From the NCBI GenBank assembly GCA_039027435.1, contig JBCCKF010000003.1, positions 226,338 to 290,337 on the forward strand: 64,000 bases of DNA. Reading direction: 5' to 3'. Numbering within the stretch: position 1 is the stretch's first letter; every line of letters begins with the position of its first letter. Source of the DNA: CALBPI01 sp039027435. GTDB taxonomy: Bacteria; Pseudomonadota; Gammaproteobacteria; Steroidobacterales; Woeseiaceae. The position numbers were made by a program, and so were the translations under genes. The notes beneath the pieces are model-generated. The model searched no databases and had not been told where the DNA came from. It was given only the letters and a program-made list of their open reading frames with translations. Shown here one piece after another: positions 18,882 through 27,454 of the stretch.

Positions 18882-20335
18882 GGATTACCTCTGCGCCCGT
18901 AGAGCAAAGTGATGTTGTAGCGGCGATCCTCAAAGCGATCGCCAAAATGAATACGATCTGTTTGATGAATCAGGTTTGAGTTGAAGATCGCCATGCGATT
19001 CTGGCGATGAGGGACTATGATCGGCGTGTTCAGGTCTTCGCCGAGATGCGCTTTCATGGCGTCTTCGTCGTTATTGAAGGTGTTGAAGTTCCACTCGAGT
19101 GGTGCCTGCCTTCTGAAGATGCGCAGGCCACCATGGTCCGGATCGAGGTTCGCCGAATCAGGCGCGATCCAAAAGTTGCAGTTCACCGCGGCGGCATCCG
19201 CGTGCATCCCAATGCCCGAAAGTGCAGGCCCATACTTGTAACCCCAGGCCTGAGTGAGTGGGTGGGCAGCAAAAATGCCCGGCAAAGCCTCGGCAAGCGC
19301 TTTAGCAATACCGATGGTCAGCGGGTTGCCGAACCCCTCCGTGAGGTAGGCTCCCAGGTAGTTCTGACGGACGTCATACCAAATCGTTGCGCTTCTGCAG
19401 AACTCGAGAACAGCATCCAGCGCTTCCTCAGTCAGCAGGTTGTCGACGACTACATGCTGCGGGTCACTATCGAAGTACTGTTGCTCAATCGCACTCCTAT
19501 CGAGATCAGGATTGATCAATGGTCCATCCGGCAACACGACCTTGGGACTGAACAACGGACGATTGTGATGGTCCGCCATCGTCTGCCAGTGTGACTTCCA
19601 GCCGTGTCGTGGATGGCGTACCGGGAAACTTGTCAGTTCGTCCTCATCGGCGATATCTTCCAGAACCGCTTCCAGGGCCTTGGGCAGGGCGTACAGGGAC
19701 CCGGGCAGTCGTTCGGTTTTCGCAAGGTAGCGCAGTTGTTCGAGATCCATCCGAATCTTGAAGCGACTGGAAATTTGCTCATCTCTGGGCAGCTCTGGCG
19801 CATGTGCTGTCGGGGGCCCCGGTTGACCACGCTTGCGTGCAACGATTTCCACGATCTGATCGATGGCCACATCGCTGTCAGCGGACAGCTCTATCATGCA
19901 CAGGTTTGATCGTGCATCCAGGTGATTTGGGTTCCGTTCGATTGCGCGTTCATAACTGCGCGCTGCTTCAGCGGCGTTGCCTGATTGCTCCAGCAAGACA
20001 CCCAGGTTGTAGTGCACTCGATCATTTTCCGGTTGCAGTTTTACCAGTGAACGCATCGCGTCGACGGCTACTGGAAAATCCTGAGTGGCTTGTGCTGCTG
20101 GGGCGAGCAACGCCAGTGCTTCGAAACCGCTCGGATCCGCCGCCGCCGCGCGTGCAGCAAAATGCTGCGCGATATCGGGTCTCTGGGATTGCAAGGCGAT
20201 CTGCGCAAGGCCGCAAAGCGCTCGATAATGCGTCGGCTCGACATTGACGATTTCCTGCAGCACGGTGGCCGCTTCCTGTGCCTGACCACGCTGCATCAAC
20301 TGCCCCGCGCGCGCGAATTGTGCATCAGCATCCAC
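18878..20335 (-). CDS. TPR protein fused to a 2OG-Fe(II) oxygenase-like domain
   Basis: About 485 residues. The N-terminal third is a row of tetratricopeptide repeats (for example the helix pair around VHYNLGVLLEQSGNAAEAARSYERA). The C-terminal ~200 residues carry a jelly-roll oxygenase pattern: HAD in GIGMHADAAAVN, a distal His in NSNLIHQTDR and an Arg in RRYNITLLYG, consistent with an iron facial triad and 2-oxoglutarate binding. The substrate is unknown; such TPR-oxygenases often hydroxylate proteins. The start is GTG 20335, since no ATG precedes the first repeat and longer frames enter the neighbouring gene. Confidence 0.75.
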   Translation of the reverse strand: MDADAQFARAGQLMQRGQAQEAATVLQEIVNVEPTHYRALCGLAQIALQSQRPDIAQHFAARAAAADPSGFEALALLAPAAQATQDFPVAVDAMRSLVKLQPENDRVHYNLGVLLEQSGNAAEAARSYERAIERNPNHLDARSNLCMIELSADSDVAIDQIVEIVARKRGQPGPPTAHAPELPRDEQISSRFKIRMDLEQLRYLAKTERLPGSLYALPKALEAVLEDIADEDELTSFPVRHPRHGWKSHWQTMADHHNRPLFSPKVVLPDGPLINPDLDRSAIEQQYFDSDPQHVVVDNLLTEEALDAVLEFCRSATIWYDVRQNYLGAYLTEGFGNPLTIGIAKALAEALPGIFAAHPLTQAWGYKYGPALSGIGMHADAAAVNCNFWIAPDSANLDPDHGGLRIFRRQAPLEWNFNTFNNDEDAMKAHLGEDLNTPIIVPHRQNRMAIFNSNLIHQTDRIHFGDRFEDRRYNITLLYGRRGNP

Positions 20336-20367
20336 GTTTTGGATTCTATCGCAGCGCGGCTCGATGG

Positions 20368-21945
20368 TCAGGAAGCGCGCAGTATTTCGCGGGCAGCATT
20401 GTGCCCGGGGACACCGGTGACGCCCCCGCCGGGGTGTGCACCGGCACCGCACAGAAAGAGGCCATCAATAGGCATCCGGTATTGCGCCATGCCGAGAGCG
20501 GGCCTTGCGCTGTAGAGCTGGGATAACGAAAGCGCACCGTGAAAGATGTCACCGCCGGTAAGACCGAATTGCTGTTCAAGGTCTTTGGGCGAGAGGATCT
20601 GCCGTGCAATCACGCTGTCTGCAAATCCGCTTGCATATCGATCAACCGTCGCGATCATGTGGTCGGCGACCGCTTCGCGATGCTCGCACCACTGCTGCCC
20701 GTTTGGCAGTACGGGTGCAACATGTTGACAGAACAGGCTTGCCACATGCTGGCCTGGCGGTGCTAGCGAATCATCCAGAGTCGACGGGATCAGCATCTCG
20801 ACAACCGGTTCGCGAGAACAACCGAACTGCCGTGCATCGCGGTAGGCAGCATCCATGTAGTCGAGCGACGGCGCAATAATGATGCCGCTGGAGAGGTAGT
20901 CGTCACCATCCGGATGCGCTGGAAACTTCGGAAGCTGATTCAGAGCGACATTCATACGGAACGTGCCGGAGCCGTAGCGCGTTCGCTCGATTGCTGCGCG
21001 ATGTTCAATCGGCATGTCTGATTTACTGACCAAATCGAGCAACAAGTGTCTGGGCGTGCAATTCGCCGCAACAACCGGCGCTGTGATGTTTTTGCCTGCT
21101 ACCACAACGCCGTGAGTCTTCCCCGCGCGGGTAACGATACGCTCTACTGGACTGTCGCAGCGGATCTCGGTCCCATGAGCCTTTGCAACTCGAGCGATCG
21201 CCTCACTGATCGCGCCCATACCGCCGATCGCATGTCCCCAAACCCCGGACTTACCGTTGACCTCGCCGAACACGTGGTGCAGAAGTACATAGCCACTCCC
21301 CGCGTCATACGGCGAGGCGTAGTTGCCGACGATGGCATCGAAGCCAAATAGTGCGCGTATCGCCGGGCTCTCGAACCAATACTCCAGAATATCCGCAGCA
21401 CTTCGTGTGAAGAGTTCCAGCAATGCCTGCTGTGCTTGCTGCCCATGCCGGCGCATGCGCAGTGCCAGTTTCCCCGATCGCCAGAGTTCGGCTAACCCGC
21501 CGTTGGGATCCGGCGGGCACTCGAGCAACTCCGCGCGAAGTATGTCGGCAGCGCCTTCGAGCCACGTGTAGTACTCCGAAAGCCGCTTGGCGTCATGCGT
21601 GCTGTGTCGGGCGAACTGCGCCTGTGTTTCAGAGAGGTCACTGCCGGTCGCGAGATAGTTGTTGTCCGGCAGCGGCAAGAAATTGCTAAAGGGCCGTTCA
21701 ACGATCGTGAGTCCGTTGGCATAAAGGTCGAGATCTTTGATCACCTTGGGGTGCAGCAGACTGACGGTGTAGCTTGCGACGGAATTGCGAAACCCGGGAT
21801 GGAAGGTTTCCGTCACCGCAGCACCACCGATGACGTTGCGACGTTCCAGGACCAGCACCCGTCTTCCTGCTTTGGCGAGATAGGCTGCGGTCGTGAGGCC
21901 GTTGTGGCCCGCGCCGATTACGATCACGTCGAAATCAGTCGACAT
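20368..21945 (-). CDS. FAD-dependent phytoene dehydrogenase-like oxidoreductase (PYROXD2 type)
   Basis: A 525-residue flavoprotein with the dinucleotide-binding motif VIVIGAGHNGLTTAAYLAKAG at residues ~7-27, then LVLERRNVIGGAA, and a C-terminal FAD motif LFLCGAGAHPGGGVTG. This pattern fits the PYROXD2 branch of the CrtI-like family. No carotenoid genes lie nearby, so carotene desaturation is not supported. It is first in an operon with the TPR/oxygenase and NnrU genes; 32 bases separate its stop from the next start. Confidence 0.85.
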   Translation of the reverse strand: MSTDFDVIVIGAGHNGLTTAAYLAKAGRRVLVLERRNVIGGAAVTETFHPGFRNSVASYTVSLLHPKVIKDLDLYANGLTIVERPFSNFLPLPDNNYLATGSDLSETQAQFARHSTHDAKRLSEYYTWLEGAADILRAELLECPPDPNGGLAELWRSGKLALRMRRHGQQAQQALLELFTRSAADILEYWFESPAIRALFGFDAIVGNYASPYDAGSGYVLLHHVFGEVNGKSGVWGHAIGGMGAISEAIARVAKAHGTEIRCDSPVERIVTRAGKTHGVVVAGKNITAPVVAANCTPRHLLLDLVSKSDMPIEHRAAIERTRYGSGTFRMNVALNQLPKFPAHPDGDDYLSSGIIIAPSLDYMDAAYRDARQFGCSREPVVEMLIPSTLDDSLAPPGQHVASLFCQHVAPVLPNGQQWCEHREAVADHMIATVDRYASGFADSVIARQILSPKDLEQQFGLTGGDIFHGALSLSQLYSARPALGMAQYRMPIDGLFLCGAGAHPGGGVTGVPGHNAAREILRAS

Positions 21946-22078
21946 TCCGACCTCTAGACCCCATCTGAGAGGGGTTTTTGTTGAGAATCATGGGATAAAT
22001 CTCGGTTTCGCGGCAGCTAGTGCCTTATTATCAGGGACGATCCACGGAATGGTGCCACGCGGGAGTCTCTGGGGATAC

Positions 22079-23356
22079 ATGGAAACCTCAGTCAATAAGG
22101 AGTTGTTAGCGGTCGCGGTTCAGCGACTGGAGCTCGGCATGTTTGTCGTAGAGCTCGATCGGCCATGGTCCGAGACACCCTTTCGTTTTCAAGGTTTCGA
22201 AATTCTCTCGCAGTCGGAAATCGACCTGTTGCAGACATTCTGTAAGACGGTTTATGTCGATCCCAATTTCACAAGTACCGTCACCATCACGCGGGAGTCG
22301 TTGCCGGTCATTTCGTCAGTCGATTCGACCGAGGCGCTCGAGCACAATCGACTGCGCCTGCGCCGGATGCTGACCAACACAGACCCGCATCATTACCCCA
22401 AGCCGCAAATGTCGCGCGGCGATTTCAAAACGGCTGCGGGCGCGTATGAATATGCAATCGCGCAGCGTGATCGTCTGCTTCGGGCGCTTGGCAACAATAA
22501 GCCGGTACGGGCCGCACATTGCCGGGGTGTTGTAGAGGCGATTGCCGTGCGCGTCGCTGACCATCCAGATTCGGTGATCAACGCGGCGATGCTGAGCAAG
22601 TCGCGGGACGACAGATCGGAGCGGAGTATATCGACGGCGGTCTGGTGCGCGGTGTTCGCGCGGTACTTGCAGCTACCGCCGCAACAGCTTGTCGACCTCG
22701 CGGTCGGTGGGTTGTTGCTCGATATCGGCATGCAGAAGTTGGCGCCGACGCTGCTGGATGATGACGCGGTTTACAACAAGCGCCAGAAACTCGCAGTTCA
22801 GGCGCATGTGAGGCTTGGTCTCGACATGTTGGAGCGCATACAGGATTTCCCCAAAGTCGCGATTGAGATGGTGAGCGAGCACCAGGAGCGTCCTGGTGGC
22901 ATCGGCTACCCTGCGCGCAAGGACAACGAACAGCGCGGTGCTGCGGGCATGCTGGCCGGCCTGGTCGACCAGTTCGATGTCATGATCACTGGTAATGCGC
23001 GTCGTGCGCCCCTTGCACCGTCCGAGGCTATGGGGGAGTTGCTCAGCGCATCCGAGGCGAGCGCTCGTGACACGCTGCTCGTCGAGCAGTTCATTCAGGC
23101 TGTCGGTCGTTTCCCGAGCGGTAGCATTGTGGAGCTGAGCAGTGGGGAGATCGGCGTCATCAGTCTGAGTGATCCGGAACGCAGACTGCGACCGGTGCTC
23201 CATGTCGTCGCAGATTCGAACAAGCAGCCGACATCGGTTCGCGAGGTCGATCTCAAGTCCAGCAAACACGATCCCTCGAAACCGAAGGCGTTATGGATTG
23301 TCCGCGGACATCCGATCGGCGCATTTGGTATCCAGCCCGGCGCGCTATTCGGTTGA
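22079..23356 (+). CDS. Degenerate HD-GYP domain protein with N-terminal DUF3391
   Basis: A 425-residue cytoplasmic protein with a DUF3391-type N-terminal domain (LAVAVQRLELGMFVVELDRPW) and a C-terminal HD-GYP fold. HD-GYP proteins normally hydrolyse cyclic di-GMP. Here the HD dyad reads GLLLDIG (residues 211-217), so the histidine is Leu; the earlier conserved histidine is also missing, and the GYP loop is HQERPGGIGYP. His243 and His268 remain. Catalysis is doubtful, so a c-di-GMP-binding or scaffolding role is possible. I chose ATG 22079 because the 62 residues upstream in the frame are not family-like. Confidence 0.82.
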   Translation: METSVNKELLAVAVQRLELGMFVVELDRPWSETPFRFQGFEILSQSEIDLLQTFCKTVYVDPNFTSTVTITRESLPVISSVDSTEALEHNRLRLRRMLTNTDPHHYPKPQMSRGDFKTAAGAYEYAIAQRDRLLRALGNNKPVRAAHCRGVVEAIAVRVADHPDSVINAAMLSKSRDDRSERSISTAVWCAVFARYLQLPPQQLVDLAVGGLLLDIGMQKLAPTLLDDDAVYNKRQKLAVQAHVRLGLDMLERIQDFPKVAIEMVSEHQERPGGIGYPARKDNEQRGAAGMLAGLVDQFDVMITGNARRAPLAPSEAMGELLSASEASARDTLLVEQFIQAVGRFPSGSIVELSSGEIGVISLSDPERRLRPVLHVVADSNKQPTSVREVDLKSSKHDPSKPKALWIVRGHPIGAFGIQPGALFG

Positions 23357-23358
23357 AG

Positions 23359-24495
23359 ATGTTGCGGTCGATGCTTGCGATCTGCTTACTGCTGATCGCA
23401 AGGCAAACGGTTGCCGACGAGTCACGGATTATCGACACCATGACCCGAGTCCTGGAAGGAAGGCTGGACGCCGCCGTGGTAGACGCGCGGGATGCCGCGG
23501 GCAATGCCGAGGAGTCACTCGAAGCGATGCTCGCGACAGAGCTTTCGGATATGCAGCGTGGCGGGTATGCGACACAAGACATTCGGGCGTTCTCATCGCT
23601 TGCACCTTTCTGGGACCAGGCGACATCTTCGTTCCTATCGCGCCATCGAATCGCAAACGGCCAGATTCCCGACGCTGTGCTGCTATTGCCGGAGCAAGTC
23701 GAGCGTGTGGTTGCCGTTGATCTGACGCGTCATGTTGCGTTTGAGGTTGTGCGTGACCCCATCGGGGGTTGGAACATTGCCGGTACTTTCTACGTGTCGA
23801 GTGGTCGTGCGGGCTCCGGAAAGCGGAAGCGAGGCGATCGCAAAACGCCGGTAGGTTTGTATTTCCCGCTGCAGGCATTGGACACCAGCAAGCTGCCGCC
23901 TCGATATGGCAATCGTGCGATCACACTCGACTATCCGAACGCGCTGGACAGAATGCTCAAGCGCACGGGTGACGGCATTTGGCTGCATGGCATCAACCCC
24001 GATGCCAATATCCGTCCCCCCTTGGACACAGACGGTTGCGTCGCGTTCGGAAATGCGCAAATCGAGCAACTCGCCGATCGCTTACGTCTGTCTGAAACGC
24101 CGATTGTGATGTCGGCGAGTCTCCGCTGGAGAGCGGGTTCGAGCGAACCGGATGAGGTCGTTAGCCTGCGTGCTGCCGTTGGCCGTTGGTCGAATGCGTG
24201 GGCGCGGTCCGACGCCCTCGAGTTCGCTTCGCTGTATGCGCGCGACTACTCACGCTTTGGAAACTCGCCGGAGGTTTGGCGAAACGCAATCGCGCAGCGT
24301 TTTGCTTCGTCACAGGTAGCGGCGGTGCGCGTGTCGAACCTGGCGCTGTTTCGTGCGGATACCGAGCGAGGTATTTATCTTGCCCGTTTCGATCTTGAGA
24401 TCGAGGGCGCCAGTGAGACGGTCTCTTTGACTCGAAGACTCTACTGGCGTAACGGGCCCTCGGGATGGGAGATCATCGCCGAGCAGGGCAACTGA
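23359..24495 (+). CDS. L,D-transpeptidase (YkuD) with C-terminal NTF2-like domain
   Basis: A 378-residue exported protein with signal peptide at residues 1-19. A YkuD catalytic domain spans ~115-260, with His210 in LHG and Cys227 in DTDGCVAFGN. The usual SHGC(I/V)R motif is thus changed to TDGCVAF, but the nucleophile is present. The last ~120 residues look like an NTF2/DUF4440-type domain with Trp-rich strands. It should cross-link or anchor to peptidoglycan in the periplasm. The start is two bases after the HD-GYP stop, so the two are coupled. It converges on dsbA. Confidence 0.83.
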   Translation: MLRSMLAICLLLIARQTVADESRIIDTMTRVLEGRLDAAVVDARDAAGNAEESLEAMLATELSDMQRGGYATQDIRAFSSLAPFWDQATSSFLSRHRIANGQIPDAVLLLPEQVERVVAVDLTRHVAFEVVRDPIGGWNIAGTFYVSSGRAGSGKRKRGDRKTPVGLYFPLQALDTSKLPPRYGNRAITLDYPNALDRMLKRTGDGIWLHGINPDANIRPPLDTDGCVAFGNAQIEQLADRLRLSETPIVMSASLRWRAGSSEPDEVVSLRAAVGRWSNAWARSDALEFASLYARDYSRFGNSPEVWRNAIAQRFASSQVAAVRVSNLALFRADTERGIYLARFDLEIEGASETVSLTRRLYWRNGPSGWEIIAEQGN

Positions 24496-24502
24496 CGCCA
24501 GT

Positions 24503-25339
24503 CTACCGCTCGCTGGCAACCAGTTCGTCGACGACCGCGATCAGCTGCGGCTTGCTGCCTGCACGCACTTCATCGGTGCGGTATTTGCCGTTCACGACCA
24601 TCGTCGGAACGCTCGAGATCTGGTATGCGCGATTGAGTGACTTCGCCTGGCGCATACGCGTGTTCACCTCGAACGAGTTCCAGCCACCTTCGAACGTCTC
24701 CTGGTCGATGCCCAGGCGTGCGAGGAATGACCGAATCTCGCGTTCGGTACGCAGACCCTTTTTGTTCACATGGATTTCATTGAACACAGCGCCATGCAGA
24801 TCGAAATTTTCCTGCACTTTGCCAGCGCCGATTAGCGCCTCGATGGTGTAGAACAATTGTGCGTGCGTTTCGAGGAGCGGATTCCAGACGGCAGGCATTT
24901 TGACGAACGTGACGTCGGCCGGCAGATCATTGGACCATCGATTCAGCATCGGCTCGAGTTCGTAGCAGTGGTTGCAGCCATACCAGAACACTTCTGCAAC
25001 CTCGATACCATCGGTGCCTGTGATTGTGGTTTTGGTGGGCTGATAGCGCGTGAAGTGCTCACCGACACGGAAGCGCTGGGGTGTATTTGCCGCAGGCTCC
25101 TGCGCCATACGCAGCGTCACCTCGCGCGCTTCCTCTTCGGCATCAAAACTGCCATCGGATTCCTCGACGGCCTCAAGCTCGCCTGAGCTCGGTGCTGCTG
25201 AGGTCGGCTCGGGCGCGGTTTCAGCAACGGTCGGTGTGGTTTCCACCGCTGCATCTGCCGTGGTTTCAGGTGTGTCGTTGCCACACGCAGCCAGTGCTGC
25301 GGCAATCAGGATGATGAGCTTCAGGCGCATGGCAGTCAT
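24503..25339 (-). CDS. dsbA: DsbA-type thiol:disulfide oxidoreductase, predicted lipoprotein
   Basis: A 278-residue DsbA homologue. The signal peptide ends in a perfect lipobox (ALAAC, Cys19), followed by a ~60-residue Thr/Glu/Ala-rich linker and then the thioredoxin fold with its helical insert. The redox centre is C122-N-H-C125 rather than the usual CPHC, and the cis-proline loop is SSVPTMVVNG. It is expected to oxidise thiols in envelope proteins. It lies 19 bases downstream of the cytochrome c4 gene on the same strand, an arrangement common in gammaproteobacteria. Confidence 0.9.
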   Translation of the reverse strand: MTAMRLKLIILIAAALAACGNDTPETTADAAVETTPTVAETAPEPTSAAPSSGELEAVEESDGSFDAEEEAREVTLRMAQEPAANTPQRFRVGEHFTRYQPTKTTITGTDGIEVAEVFWYGCNHCYELEPMLNRWSNDLPADVTFVKMPAVWNPLLETHAQLFYTIEALIGAGKVQENFDLHGAVFNEIHVNKKGLRTEREIRSFLARLGIDQETFEGGWNSFEVNTRMRQAKSLNRAYQISSVPTMVVNGKYRTDEVRAGSKPQLIAVVDELVASER

Positions 25340-25358
25340 GCTGTTCTCTCCGGTCTCT

Positions 25359-26012
25359 CTAGTTCAGGCCTTGGAGATAGGACGCGAGTGCGTCGATCTC
25401 CGCAGGCTCAAGTTTAAGCGAGATGGTGGTCATGATGTGCTGGGTCTCGACGTTTGACCGCTTGTCGCCGTCTTCCGCATAGGTGCGAAGCGCACTGGCG
25501 GTGTAGGCCGCGTGCTGGCCGCCGATGATCGGATACGGAACGCCAGGGTTACCCGCGCCTTGCGGCCCGTGGCAGGCGATGCACGCCGGAATTCCGCGTT
25601 CTTTGTCACCACCGATGTACAACCGCTTGCCGACGGCCACACTGCTCGGGTCAGAGACTTCGCGAACCACCGCGGTCTGCGACGAGTAGTAGGCGGCGAG
25701 GTCTTGGATGTCCTGCTCGGACAAGCCCACTGCCTGTGCGCTCATTAATACGTTATTGCGATCGCCGCCTTTGAAGTATTCGAGCTGCTGCGTCAGGTAC
25801 TTCACGTGCTGTCCTGCGATGCTCGGCCACACCGGGTTCAGGCTATTGCCGTCCGCTCCGTGACACGCGGCACAGATCGTGGATTTCTCTTTACCTGCTT
25901 CCGGGTCACCTGCCTCAACCGTATCTGCCGCGAATGCGCTGGCACTCGCCAGACCGAAGACTACTAACGCCGCCGCACAACCCCGTGCGTCGAACAATAC
26001 TCTAAGATTCAA
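25359..26012 (-). CDS. Cytochrome c4, dihaem
   Basis: A periplasmic dihaem electron carrier, about 217 residues. Haem-binding motifs are CAACH and CIACH, one in each half of the duplicated fold, with distal Met ligands plausible in NVLMSAQ and HIMTTIS. I place the start at TTG 26012 because AGAGGA sits exactly 7 bases upstream and the protein then begins with a good signal peptide ending AFAADT. An ATG at 26063 adds 17 polar residues before the signal and is unlikely. It is expected to feed electrons to terminal oxidases and is cotranscribed with dsbA. Confidence 0.9.
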   Translation of the reverse strand: MNLRVLFDARGCAAALVVFGLASASAFAADTVEAGDPEAGKEKSTICAACHGADGNSLNPVWPSIAGQHVKYLTQQLEYFKGGDRNNVLMSAQAVGLSEQDIQDLAAYYSSQTAVVREVSDPSSVAVGKRLYIGGDKERGIPACIACHGPQGAGNPGVPYPIIGGQHAAYTASALRTYAEDGDKRSNVETQHIMTTISLKLEPAEIDALASYLQGLN

Positions 26013-26140
26013 GGTGCTATCCTCTTTCCAAGGGCGTTTGATGGTCGCCCATGATAGTGTCACTCGAGCCCGCCATTATACACGTAGCCCTTATCGTCTA
26101 ACATCCTTAGCGGCCGTCCAGCTTTTCTCTGAGCCCAAAG

Positions 26141-26734
26141 ATGTCGTTTTTTCCACATGCCAAATTTCTGCTGAGCGCCAATGCAGCCGACCAGTTCGTG
26201 CCAGATCAGGGCGCCGAAGTCGCCTTCGCGGGACGTTCGAATGCAGGCAAGTCCAGCGCGATCAACACCATTGTCCAGCGTAAGCAGTTCGCAAGAGTGT
26301 CCAAAACGCCGGGGCGGACCCAGCTGGTCAACTTCTTTGACCTCATGAACGGGCGGCGCCTTGTCGACCTGCCTGGCTATGGATTCGCTCGTGTCTCAAA
26401 ACAGATGCGCGATCACTGGCAGACGCTGATATCCGATTATTTCGAACAAAGACAATCACTTGCAGGTTTATTTGTGATTGTCGACATTCGTCGAGGTTTA
26501 CTGGATTTCGACCGCATGATGCTCGATTACGCGGAGAGCTTGGAGATACCCGCACACGTACTCCTGACCAAGGCGGACAAGCTCAAGCGCGGTCAGGCCA
26601 AATCAGCGCAATTGAAGGCGGCCCGGGAGTTGGGTGAGCGCGCCGATATCCAGCGGTTTTCCTCTTTATCTGGTGAAGGCAAAGAAACGGCCCGGGATGC
26701 GCTCCAGCGCATGCTGTCCTGGCCTGCTAAGTGA
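26141..26734 (+). CDS. engB: EngB/YihA ribosome-biogenesis GTPase
   Basis: A 197-residue TRAFAC GTPase required for large-subunit assembly in related bacteria. The G1 motif GRSNAGKSS is near residues 31-39, G2 surrounds KTPGRTQ, G3 is DLPGYGFA, G4 is TKADKLKRG, and a final SSLSGEG corresponds to G5. It is divergent from cytochrome c4 and dsbA, a conserved arrangement in gammaproteobacteria. Its 3' end overlaps the end of the convergent sigma-factor gene by eight bases. Confidence 0.95.
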   Translation: MSFFPHAKFLLSANAADQFVPDQGAEVAFAGRSNAGKSSAINTIVQRKQFARVSKTPGRTQLVNFFDLMNGRRLVDLPGYGFARVSKQMRDHWQTLISDYFEQRQSLAGLFVIVDIRRGLLDFDRMMLDYAESLEIPAHVLLTKADKLKRGQAKSAQLKAARELGERADIQRFSSLSGEGKETARDALQRMLSWPAK

Positions 26735-27305
26735 CTGACCCTGTCGCGTTTTCGTCTAATGTTTCGGCAAGCCACTTACGGGCCTCTGCCCATTCGCGCC
26801 GAACCGTTCGTACGGAAATGCCGTAGAGGTAGGCGGTTTCCTCTTCCGTCATTCCCGCGAAGTAGCGAGCGTCCACGATATGCATCCAGCGTTCGCGAAC
26901 CTTGCCGAGTCGATCCATGAGCTCTGCGATCAGCACCACCTGTTCCGGTGTTTCGCTGAACCCCGGCAGCATTTCCTCCACCGCATCCAGTGGCACATCG
27001 CGCTGCGCGCCGCCGCGCTTCTCACTGATTCGGCGGCGCGCGTGGTCCACAATCACGTGGCGCATGGCGAGCGAGGCCGTCCGCTGAAAATGCTGCACGG
27101 ACTGGTAACCGGACCCTTTACCGAGTTTCAGGTAGCTCTCGTGTAACAAGTCGACGGTGTTCATCGTGTCGAGCTGCGCGCGTCGCCGCCGCATACGCGC
27201 GATGTTCATCAACGCGTCGTAGTTCTCCCGGAACAACCGATCCGCCATATCGCGATCATGCCGCGTGTACTCGGTCATCGTGACGTCTTCGAACTCTTCG
27301 CTCAC
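26727..27305 (-). CDS. ECF-type sigma factor (Sigma70_ECF family)
   Basis: A ~192-residue sigma factor with region 2 (LLHESYLKLGKG and MRHVIVDHARRRISEKRGG) and a region 4 helix-turn-helix (YLYGISVRTVRREWAEARKWL). This is the PF07638-like group, often found without a classical anti-sigma factor; none is adjacent here. I selected GTG 27305 because GAGG lies 9 bases upstream; TTG 27341 and ATG 27278 are in-frame alternatives. It is divergent from a secreted-protein gene, which could be a target. Confidence 0.87.
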   Translation of the reverse strand: MSEEFEDVTMTEYTRHDRDMADRLFRENYDALMNIARMRRRRAQLDTMNTVDLLHESYLKLGKGSGYQSVQHFQRTASLAMRHVIVDHARRRISEKRGGAQRDVPLDAVEEMLPGFSETPEQVVLIAELMDRLGKVRERWMHIVDARYFAGMTEEETAYLYGISVRTVRREWAEARKWLAETLDENATGSVT

Positions 27306-27454
27306 CGCGGAATACCTCGAATGGTTTGCGCCAGTCTGCAACAGCGATAACGCCTGTCAACTGGCGGTTGTCGCCAATTCCAATGACGTTGGCCGGTTTT
27401 TTGACCTAGCTGCGTAAGGACAGGTGAATCTAATAACCCATTGAGGCCAAGCTC

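Noticed and set aside
20368..21945. Carotenoid phytoene desaturase
   Set aside because: The sequence fits the PYROXD2 branch and there is no crtB, crtE or other carotenoid gene in the window, despite the mevalonate genes 30 kb away.
21951..21977. Possible terminator (CCCC/GGGG with TTTTT) between the PYROXD2-like and HD-GYP genes
   Set aside because: The stem is only 4-5 bp with an 8-base loop, and no plus-strand transcript is expected to end there.
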